The notes under the pieces: model-generated
What the model saw: only the letters and a program-made list of their open reading frames with translations
Told to the model about the DNA's origin: nothing
Database searches by the model: none
Translations under genes and position numbers: made by a program
Part shown: one piece after another, positions 34,133 through 39,993 of the stretch
Layout: every line of letters begins with the position of its first letter
How positions within the stretch are numbered: position 1 is the first letter of the stretch
NCBI RefSeq assembly: GCF_000374025.1
Contig: NZ_KB893207.1
Coordinates: forward strand, 1-39,993
Length of the DNA stretch: 39,993 bases
From: Spirosoma panaciterrae DSM 21099
GTDB lineage: Bacteria; Bacteroidota; Bacteroidia; Cytophagales; Spirosomataceae
Reading direction: 5' to 3'

Positions 34133-34201
34133 ACACCGCGAGGACGCTAAGGCGCAAAGATGTATAAACCTACTCTTTGCGCCTTAGTGTCCTCGCGGTG
34201 T
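34133..34201. repeat. 28-bp palindrome with 8-bp CGC-type units (GCGAGGACGCTAAGG family)
   Basis: Arms 34133-34160 and 34174-34201 are reverse complements with one G:T mismatch, around a 13-nt loop. The left arm contains three degenerate 8-bp units (CGCGAGGA, CGCTAAGG, CGCAAAGA). This GCGAGGACGCTAAGGCGCAAAG word is seen widely in unrelated bacterial genomes. It marks the end of the plus-strand T6SS unit and the convergent end of the DUF3500 gene. Confidence 0.9.
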
Positions 34202-34204
34202 ATA

Positions 34205-35266
34205 TTACTTATGGCTCTGCAAATAGTGCTGCTTCAATAAATCTTCACCGAATTCACTACCCTTTTCGCGCAGAATGGCGTGAATATGGTTGCCATCATT
34301 CTGAAAGCCTACGTTGTCATATTCGATCAGGAAGTCGGGACCGTTGATGATGTAATAATGAGGTTTATTGGCTTCCAGATTCCCTATCCAGGCAAAATAA
34401 ACCTTATCAATACCCGATTTGAGAATTTTGTTGAAAAGCTGATGCGCTTTCTGATGCTCAAAGTTGTGGGTGTATTCCTGAATGAGCAGTTTCAGAAGGT
34501 CTTTCTGATCAGGGGTAAACTGGCTGGCGGCAATACCATAATAACTGGTGATGCGCTGGTTACTCTGCGGACTGGTAATAATATCGCCCGGTATTTTCTG
34601 TTGCAGAACCGCCACTTTCTTCTGCGTGTCGGTCAGGGCATTGATGAGCATAAAACCGTAATCTTCTTCCTTGCTGAGCACTCGCCAGCCAGCGTACTTT
34701 GCCGACTTTACCTCTGAGGGGTCGGTGCCAATAAAATACGGCGACATGGACACATGACGGCCGTCGCAGGTGAGATTCAGGGCAATATGATGGCCGCCAA
34801 AGTTTAACCCCCACGGGTCACTGGATTGTGGTTTACCCCATACGGAAATATAGTAGTTGCCATGTGCCCATTTGAGGTCCTGCATCATTTTGAGCATTTT
34901 CTGGTCGATTTTACCGCTGTCGTATGCCTGTTGGTAGAGCGTATTCAGAATATCGTCGAGCTGCATGATGCTCGTCGTTTTCAGATACCCCTGCGAACTC
35001 AGCATGGCCGATAGTACCCGATGGAAGGCCATCCGGCTCTGGTCAGAAAGGGAGCCGTATTGAATACCCGGTCGGGGAACCAGCCCTACAGGCAGGTTAG
35101 TCCATTTGAAGCGAAGACTGTCTGTAAAAGCGTACTGGGTTTTGGTTTGTTCGTCGGTGCTGAGCGTAGCCAGAAACCGATTTGTCGCGTCAATGAGTAT
35201 ACTACTGGATTGCGCGAAACTGATTTGCCCCACCAACAGGCAGTAGGTAAGAAGAAGTTGTTTCAT
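34205..35266 (-). CDS. DUF3500 domain-containing secreted protein
   Basis: A 353-aa protein starting MKQLLLTYCLLVGQISFAQ, a clear signal peptide cut after FAQ. The mature part matches the DUF3500 family: FTDSLRFKWTNLPVGLVPRPGIQYGSLSDQSR..., HGNYYISVWGKPQSSDPWGLNFGGHHIALNLTCDG near the middle, then YFAWIGNLEANKPHYYIINGPDFLIEYDNVGFQNDGNHIHAILRE at the C-terminus with conserved His residues. Enzymatic role unsettled. The frame extends to 35341 but the ATG at 35266 gives the signal peptide. It lies between vgrG/DUF3592 and probable tssN; whether it belongs to the T6SS is unclear. Confidence 0.88.
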   Translation of the reverse strand: MKQLLLTYCLLVGQISFAQSSSILIDATNRFLATLSTDEQTKTQYAFTDSLRFKWTNLPVGLVPRPGIQYGSLSDQSRMAFHRVLSAMLSSQGYLKTTSIMQLDDILNTLYQQAYDSGKIDQKMLKMMQDLKWAHGNYYISVWGKPQSSDPWGLNFGGHHIALNLTCDGRHVSMSPYFIGTDPSEVKSAKYAGWRVLSKEEDYGFMLINALTDTQKKVAVLQQKIPGDIITSPQSNQRITSYYGIAASQFTPDQKDLLKLLIQEYTHNFEHQKAHQLFNKILKSGIDKVYFAWIGNLEANKPHYYIINGPDFLIEYDNVGFQNDGNHIHAILREKGSEFGEDLLKQHYLQSHK

Positions 35267-35356
35267 GAATGGTTCGTAAGGTTTAGGTTTAAGACGTATT
35301 ACGCTTGCTCGTTTGCCATTGTGTGTCGGATTCACAGGCAAGATTATGTAAAAATA

Positions 35357-35437
35357 AATAGAACGCCGATTATTATGATCACTATGATTTTCAGGAGTTT
35401 AGTTAATCATAGTGATCATAATAATCGGCGTTCTATT
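35357..35437. repeat. Perfect 33-bp palindrome, AACGC/ATGAT type
   Basis: Arms 35357-35389 and 35405-35437 are exact reverse complements around a 15-nt loop. The arms contain TAGAACGC and two ATGAT words 9 bp apart. A diverged relative is at 15636-15715. It lies in the gap between the tssN stop and the DUF3500 start. Confidence 0.92.
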
Positions 35438-35486
35438 CGGCCGAACCTGATGAGTCAGATTCCTGAATGAATTTCAACTGTATTGA

Positions 35487-36248
35487 TTACTCCGCTCGCA
35501 AAGCAATGATCGTGGCATTATCGACCAACTGGTTCTGGGTAAAATCGAGTGCCGGATCAAAATAAACCGGGCGCTTCCACCAGGCCGTTTTTTGGGTGAA
35601 TACCCATCCATAGGGCCGCCCGGCTGCGTCGGTGTACTGGATAGGGCTATTGGGAGTTCGTTCGTTATAGTCGTTGATAAATACCAGAAACAGATCGCCC
35701 AGCGACATCGCCACCGGGGCTTTGGCCTTGAAATTGGTGTAATTCGAATCGGCAGGGGATTTGAGAAATTCAAACTGAATCACTAAAATCTTCGACAGAT
35801 CAAGCAGATCCAGGTCAGGCATATCACCATTGATGGGATAATACCATTTTTTGTAATCGGCAGGAGGGATTTGTCGGTAATACTGATAAGCCTGAACGAC
35901 TAAAAACGGAATCAGAAACGGTAACAAACTGGAAACGAACGGCCAGCGGCTGCCGAGATCACCTGTTTGCGTGTAGAGTAGGAGCGAAAAACCGATGCCT
36001 GCCAGCAGGATAAGTAGTGTGGTAACAAACCCGATTCCAAAGGTTGTCATCAGATTAGGCGCGAAGCGAGGACTGAGCCATACATGGAGTATACCAATCC
36101 CCAACGCAAGTACCTGGACCAGAATATAATATTGCTGAAAATTAGCACTCTCTAACGTACCGGCATAGCTAATTGCCCCCAGCAGCAGGCCAATTATTAA
36201 GCCGTAAAGAATCCCTGGGAATCGTTTTACGGAAGCTAAATTGGGCAT
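35487..36248 (-). CDS. tssN: Probable T6SS membrane protein TssN
   Basis: A 253-aa protein with four predicted membrane segments (about residues 11-30, 41-60, 67-90 and 100-122) and a C-terminal soluble domain of ~130 residues. The latter contains KKWYYPINGDMPDLDLLDLSK, FLVFINDYNERTPNSPI and YGWVFTQKTAWWKRPVYFDP, the pattern I associate with TssN of Bacteroidota T6SSiii, expected to join TssO in the membrane complex. It lies on the opposite strand from the main locus, 2 kb beyond vgrG. I did not run an alignment; a generic membrane protein remains possible. Start at the ATG at 36248. Confidence 0.7.
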   Translation of the reverse strand: MPNLASVKRFPGILYGLIIGLLLGAISYAGTLESANFQQYYILVQVLALGIGILHVWLSPRFAPNLMTTFGIGFVTTLLILLAGIGFSLLLYTQTGDLGSRWPFVSSLLPFLIPFLVVQAYQYYRQIPPADYKKWYYPINGDMPDLDLLDLSKILVIQFEFLKSPADSNYTNFKAKAPVAMSLGDLFLVFINDYNERTPNSPIQYTDAAGRPYGWVFTQKTAWWKRPVYFDPALDFTQNQLVDNATIIALRAE

Positions 36249-36411
36249 TACAGGTAAATGGTATTAATCGTGGTAGAGCGGTTTTGGTTACTACTTGCAA
36301 TATGGTCGAAAATTTGAAAGATCACACAAAAAAATCAGTAATGGGCTGATAAAACTGTTAGGGATTGTAGGAAATGGCGCATTTTTGTCACTTCTCAAAT
36401 TCTGAACGACT

Positions 36412-37248
36412 ATGAATCGTCTGATTATCGGCCTGTTGCTTTTGCTGGCAGGCTGTGGGCCCTCCTCCAAAAAGACGGATAAGCCCGAAGCCGAAACGCT
36501 CGAAACACCTTTCAAAATGCCCTATCAACTCAGCAAACCCGCTGAGAATTACACGCTTCCTAAAGAGCTGAAAGAAATATCGGGCCTGACCTATTTTAAA
36601 GATGACAAGTTGCTTTGCGTGCAGGATGAAGAAGCGGTCGTATACGTTTTCGATACGAAGAAAGGCAAAGTGACCAGCGACTATGGTTTTGGCGGATATG
36701 GTGACTTTGAAGGCATTGAATACGTAAATGATGAGGTGTACATCCTCGAAAGCAACGGCAATCTGTTTCGATTCAAGCCGGAGTCGAAGCAAATAGGCCG
36801 GACAAAGACCGATTTGCCCGAAAAAACCGAAGTGGAAGGCCTAGGCTATGACCCTAAAACGAAACGACTACTAATTGCGGTGAAAGAAGGCAAGGGCTCG
36901 GCCGATAAAGCCATTTATTCGTTCGATCTGTTGAATAAGGAGGTATTCAGGGATATGAGCCTCAATGATGAGCAACTTGAAGCCGCCGGTATTGATACGA
37001 AGACCTACAAGCCGTCGGGTATTGCCGTACACCCCATAACGGGCGATTGGTACATCCTGACCTCGGCCGGAAAACGATTGGTGATTACCAGTCGTCGGGC
37101 AAAAATCAAGTACTCCGAACCACTCGATCCCAAGTTGTTTCGCCAGCCCGAAGGCATCTGTTTTGCTCCCAATGGCGATCTGTTCATTGCCAGTGAAGGC
37201 GATGGGAAAAAGGGTTATATCCTGAAATTTGACTATGCAGGTAAGTGA
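36412..37248 (+). CDS. SdiA-regulated-domain lipoprotein (beta-propeller)
   Basis: A 278-aa lipoprotein starting MNRLIIGLLLLLAGCG (lipobox LAGC, Cys 15), then a Lys/Glu-rich spacer and a six-bladed propeller-like repeat region. Motifs include LKEISGLTYFKDDKLLCVQDEE, DFEGIEYVNDEVYILESNGNLFRF, KTEVEGLGYDPKTKRLLIAVKEG, GIAVHPITGDWYILTSAGKRL and the closing QPEGICFAPNGDLFIASEG. This matches the SdiA-regulated family (PF06977), periplasmic or surface propellers of unknown role. No sign that it belongs to the T6SS; the plus-strand folD follows 99 nt downstream. Confidence 0.85.
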   Translation: MNRLIIGLLLLLAGCGPSSKKTDKPEAETLETPFKMPYQLSKPAENYTLPKELKEISGLTYFKDDKLLCVQDEEAVVYVFDTKKGKVTSDYGFGGYGDFEGIEYVNDEVYILESNGNLFRFKPESKQIGRTKTDLPEKTEVEGLGYDPKTKRLLIAVKEGKGSADKAIYSFDLLNKEVFRDMSLNDEQLEAAGIDTKTYKPSGIAVHPITGDWYILTSAGKRLVITSRRAKIKYSEPLDPKLFRQPEGICFAPNGDLFIASEGDGKKGYILKFDYAGK

Positions 37249-37284
37249 TTCCGGAGTCAGAAAACCGTAAACTATTCAACCTTG

Positions 37285-37318
37285 TTGCTGGTGAATACTG
37301 GATAAGGTGGTACTTTCG
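37285..37318 (+). promoter_or_regulatory. Candidate promoter of folD
   Basis: TTG (37285-37287) and TACTTTCG (37311-37318, followed by CACC) are 23 bp apart; the -7 box has one mismatch to TAnnTTTG. The start codon is 29 nt downstream. Confidence 0.55.
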
Positions 37319-37347
37319 CACCAGATTTTCAGACCTTATTAATTCCT

Positions 37348-38226
37348 ATGCAACTGTTAGACGGTAAACTCCTATCTTCTCAAATCAAACAGGAAATTGC
37401 GGCCGAGGTCGCTCAGATTCGTGAGCAAGGGGGCAAAATTCCTCATCTGGTAGCTATCCTGGTTGGGAACAATGGTGCTTCCGAAACCTATGTGGCCTCA
37501 AAGATGAAAAACTGCGAGGAAGTTGGGATGCATTCAACGCTGATCCGGTTCGATCCGTCGGTTTCAGAAGCCGAATTGCTGGATAAAGTTCGCGAGGTGA
37601 ATGAAAACCCGGATATGGACGGACTAATCGTACAATTACCCCTTCCCGATCACATCAACCCCGATCGGGTTATGGAAACCATTAGTCCGGCCAAAGACGT
37701 CGATGGGTTTCATCCGATTAATATAGGCCGCATGGCCAAAGGCTTACCGGCTTATATCTCCGCTACACCACAAGGGGTACTGGAAATGCTCAAACGATAT
37801 TCTATCGAAACATCGGGCAAGCATTGTGTGGTCGTTGGGCGAAGCCAGATTGTAGGGTTGCCTATGTCGATCCTGATGCAACGGAATACCTATCCGGGCA
37901 ATTGTACGGTCACACTTACGCACAGCCGAACCCGAAACCTGGCCGAGATCTGCCGTTCAGCCGATATTCTGGTAGCTGCCCTTGGTAAGCCTGAATTTGT
38001 GACGGCCGATATGGTTAAGGAAGGTGCCGTCGTGATCGACGTAGGTCTGGAGCGGGTGCCGGATGCCAGCAAGAAAAGTGGTTTCGCCTTGAAAGGGGAC
38101 GTGAAATTTGATGAAGTAGCGCCCAAAACGAGTTTTATTACGCCCGTACCTGGTGGAGTTGGGTTAATGACCATATGCTCGTTGATGCAAAATACCTTGA
38201 AAGCTGCCCGTGGAGAAATCTATTAA
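37348..38226 (+). CDS. folD: Bifunctional methylenetetrahydrofolate dehydrogenase/methenyltetrahydrofolate cyclohydrolase
   Basis: A 292-aa cytosolic enzyme of one-carbon metabolism: it oxidises 5,10-methylene-THF with NADP+ and hydrolyses methenyl-THF to 10-formyl-THF. Family motifs are all present: YVASKMKNCEEVGM with the active-site Lys (around 54-56), PLPDHINPDRVMETISPAKDVDGFHP, GRSQIVGLPM (dinucleotide-binding loop) and PVPGGVGLMT near the C-terminus. Length is normal. Own promoter and strong terminator, so monocistronic. Confidence 0.97.
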   Translation: MQLLDGKLLSSQIKQEIAAEVAQIREQGGKIPHLVAILVGNNGASETYVASKMKNCEEVGMHSTLIRFDPSVSEAELLDKVREVNENPDMDGLIVQLPLPDHINPDRVMETISPAKDVDGFHPINIGRMAKGLPAYISATPQGVLEMLKRYSIETSGKHCVVVGRSQIVGLPMSILMQRNTYPGNCTVTLTHSRTRNLAEICRSADILVAALGKPEFVTADMVKEGAVVIDVGLERVPDASKKSGFALKGDVKFDEVAPKTSFITPVPGGVGLMTICSLMQNTLKAARGEIY

Positions 38227-38293
38227 GAGTGCCTCAGGCGGTTCTTCTTTCTACGTTGATCGGTAGGTAGGATCTCTCTATATCATTTGTTAT

Positions 38294-38326
38294 GCCCGAC
38301 AGAATAACCCTCTGTCGGGCTTTTTT
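38294..38326 (+). terminator. Rho-independent terminator of folD
   Basis: GCCCGACAGA (38294-38303) pairs with TCTGTCGGGC (38311-38320) around a 7-nt loop, followed by six T. A textbook terminator 67 nt after the stop. Confidence 0.93.
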
Positions 38327-39070
38327 ATGCCGTGTTTTAGAACGCTGCGGATTGCCTGGCTGCTATATGGCAACAGGAGTATAGCGCTTACTCGGGCGCG
38401 GCTGCATTGGAAGAATGCGGCCGGATCACTCCATATCTCGGTGCCGGAGATTGCTGATGATTATGTCTGGTAAGATGCTGATTTATAAACTATTATACTT
38501 TGAGATGGGAGATAAGGCCGGAACCTATCACAGTGGCAGATGTGCGGCTATCCCTGCATCCTATACTTCATCGATGCATACTTCCTAAAGGATTTGACTG
38601 CCCTAGTCACGAATAAGCAAGCGCAGATAGATTTGGCAAACTGAAAACTAAAAAAAAATGATACAGAGCCTGGTTTTATATTGATAAGTTGAAGAAAGAA
38701 TTGATTTAATGGCAGTAAAAGATATACTAACTATCAATAATAGGTTGTGTAGTTTTATTCAAAAATGATAAAAAATTATTTTTTCTCACATCAGAATTTA
38801 TTTGTGTATATAATGCACTTTATTTAAAAGTTTTTTAGATAAATAGTGTAATATAATTATTGTATTTTTTTGTTGTATGGATGTAAAAATAATTTATTTC
38901 TTTGTAAGAAAATGTTTTAGATTTAATACTAATCTATAGTTGTATTTTATTAATTACGCTTAATAAAAAAATAGATAATACTTAAAATAGTAAATAAAAT
39001 TCTGTTAAATAATTCTTTTAATTTGTATTAATAAATCAAAAGAAAAAACCTCTTCGCACCCTCACTAATT
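38327..39070. other. Gene-free stretch with sharp change to AT-rich sequence
   Basis: 38327-38640 has normal base composition and only short, unsupported frames; it may be decayed coding sequence. From about 38640 the sequence becomes strongly AT-rich with runs of A and T. A weak -7-like TTAATTTG lies near 39020, upstream of the gene at 39071. I see no other signal. Confidence 0.55.
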
Positions 39071-39421
39071 ATGAAAACAATTCAACAATTAAAAGCAAGC
39101 TCAACGGCTAATTTGTTAATTATGCAGGAACTAATTAATCAGGAGTTGATTCGTAGGCAACAACGCACGCTGGCTATCGATGAACGCCTGAAAATCCGTG
39201 ATTTACCACTTAGGGCGGTAACCCGATCTACACTTCTTTTAGATGTAAAAAGGCATATCAATACAACAGGATCTGTTGATAATATCACAATTCAACATTT
39301 GCTGTATCAATTACCACCAGATTATTGGCAATCGTTCGGTAAATCGTATCCAAAATATTACATGGAACTAAAAGACGCTTTGCTACAGAAAAAAATTGAT
39401 TTAAGACTATTAATTGAATAA
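39071..39421 (+). CDS. Hypothetical protein in AT-rich island
   Basis: A 116-aa protein, basic and helical, with no signal peptide or membrane segment. It starts MKTIQQLKASSTANLLIMQELINQEL and contains RRQQRTLAIDERLKIRDLPLRAV and PPDYWQSFGKSYPKYYMELKDALLQ. I do not recognise a family. Codon use is AT-rich and differs from its neighbours (many TTA, ATT, AAA), and it sits between folD and an insertion sequence, so recent acquisition is likely. Its stop lies inside a perfect 36-bp palindrome. Confidence 0.6.
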   Translation: MKTIQQLKASSTANLLIMQELINQELIRRQQRTLAIDERLKIRDLPLRAVTRSTLLLDVKRHINTTGSVDNITIQHLLYQLPPDYWQSFGKSYPKYYMELKDALLQKKIDLRLLIE

Positions 39422-39490
39422 ATACTTAATTTTCAAACTAAAAAAGCCGATACATATCGGCTTTTTTAGTTTGAAAATTAAGTATTTATT
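39417..39490. terminator. Perfect 36-bp palindrome with A/T-flanked core, bidirectional terminator
   Basis: Arms 39417-39452 and 39455-39490 are exact reverse complements with 2 nt at the centre. The core AAAAAAGCCGAT/ATCGGCTTTTTT is a bidirectional terminator. The left arm starts inside the last codons of the 39071 gene. Such length is far more than a terminator needs. Confidence 0.88.
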
Positions 39491-39703
39491 TGAGAAATTT
39501 AAAAAATATATGTTTTAGAAACATTCATTACCTTTTTTTACGCATACACGATTAATTATATGAAAAAAAGTTAAATAATTAAATCATCTTTATGAAGAAA
39601 AAATAATAATTATTGATTTAATATATGATGTTCTATTTTGTGTTTTTTCTGAAAAAAATAATTTTTACTTGTTTCGATTCTATTTTATAAAGCTATTTTA
39701 TAA

Positions 39704-39993
39704 GAGCTTGTTGGGGAATTGATAAGGACTGGTAGTCGAGTCAACTTTGTATCGACCAAGAAACAAAGTAATGACTAAGCAGTGGCAACCACTGACCGAC
39801 TACCAGTGGGCAGCAATTTCGCCTTTTTTTAACCTTCAACGCAAGCGTAAACACCAATTACGTGCCGTCATGGATGCCATCTTCTGGATGTTACGCACCG
39901 GCTGTCAATGGCGAAACCTGCCGCCTAGCTTTCCGCACTGGCAAGCCGTATACTATTATTTTGACCAGTGGAAAAAGGCCGACTACTTTGAAC
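39704..39993 (+). mobile_element. IS5-family insertion sequence, left end, cut by window edge
   Basis: The putative left terminal inverted repeat begins GAGCTTGTTGGGGAATTG at 39704, preceded by TAA (39701-39703), which could be a TNA target-site duplication. The transposase starts 67 nt inside. The right end is outside the window, so the boundary is inferred. Confidence 0.65.
39771..39993 (+). CDS. IS5-family transposase, N-terminal part (partial)
   Basis: An open frame from ATG 39771 to the window end, 74 residues visible. It begins MTKQWQPLTDYQWAAISPFF and continues with RAVMDAIFWMLRTGCQWRNLPPSFPHWQAVYYYFDQW, the N-terminal (DUF4096-like) signature of IS5-type DDE transposases. The catalytic DDE part lies beyond the edge, so intactness cannot be judged. 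Confidence 0.92.
   Translation, partial: MTKQWQPLTDYQWAAISPFFNLQRKRKHQLRAVMDAIFWMLRTGCQWRNLPPSFPHWQAVYYYFDQWKKADYFE

Noticed and set aside
38327..38473. A 48-residue open frame starting in the folD terminator region
   Set aside because: It begins inside the terminator T-tract, has no promoter or family resemblance, and is too short to separate from chance. Noted as possible decayed coding sequence only.

Overview
The window looks like a chromosomal segment of a Bacteroidota bacterium, most likely a Cytophagales member close to Spirosoma. I infer this from Bacteroidota-type promoters (TTTG or TTG, 19-23 bp, then TAnnTTTG), very weak Shine-Dalgarno signals, a type VI secretion system with the Bacteroidota-specific subunits TssO and (probably) TssN, Bacteroidota Hcp (TssD) proteins, and lipoprotein and DUF349 families common in this phylum. 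The genus is a guess. Most of the window has balanced base composition; the last ~1.1 kb before the right edge is strongly AT-rich.

Layout. 1-419: the distal end of a CRISPR array (7 repeats, 6 spacers; leader and any cas genes lie outside). 787-870: an unusual tRNA-Thr(UGU) with a long variable arm. 973-4000: a DUF349 protein and pdxH, divergently transcribed around a palindromic -7 element. 4141-7761: an MHS-type transporter and acetyl-CoA synthetase, each next to an 8-bp-periodic palindromic element. 7830-11734: two small lipoproteins, an ABC exporter and a Uma2-type nuclease-fold protein. 11914-17887: a probable catabolic unit (secreted cytochrome c/propeller dehydrogenase, Tat-type TIM-barrel isomerase, SDR oxidoreductase, ACS-family MFS transporter).

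18356-34113 is the main feature: a Bacteroidota type VI secretion (T6SSiii-type) locus in one orientation: outer-membrane barrel protein, tssE, tssF, tssG, tssK, tssO, tssH(clpV), PAAR, tssB, tssC, four hcp/tssD paralogues in a short-long-short-long order, vgrG and a DUF3592 membrane protein. A probable tssN lies beyond it on the opposite strand (35487-36248), next to a secreted DUF3500 protein. TssE/F/G/K form the baseplate, TssB/C the sheath, Hcp the tube, VgrG and PAAR the tip, TssH recycles the sheath, and TssN/TssO are expected in the membrane complex. I see no tssP, tssQ or tssR and no obvious toxin/immunity pair.

36412-38226: an SdiA-regulated-type lipoprotein and folD. 38640-39703: an AT-rich island with one orphan gene and a perfect 36-bp palindrome. 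39704-39993: the left end of an IS5-family insertion sequence cut by the window edge.

A recurring structural theme is a set of long intergenic palindromes, several of which have arms built from degenerate tandem copies of a 7-, 8- or 10-bp unit. Several separate genes inside the T6SS locus. A 28-nt near-identical motif (25/28) precedes both the 10553 lipoprotein and the T6SS locus and is a candidate shared operator.
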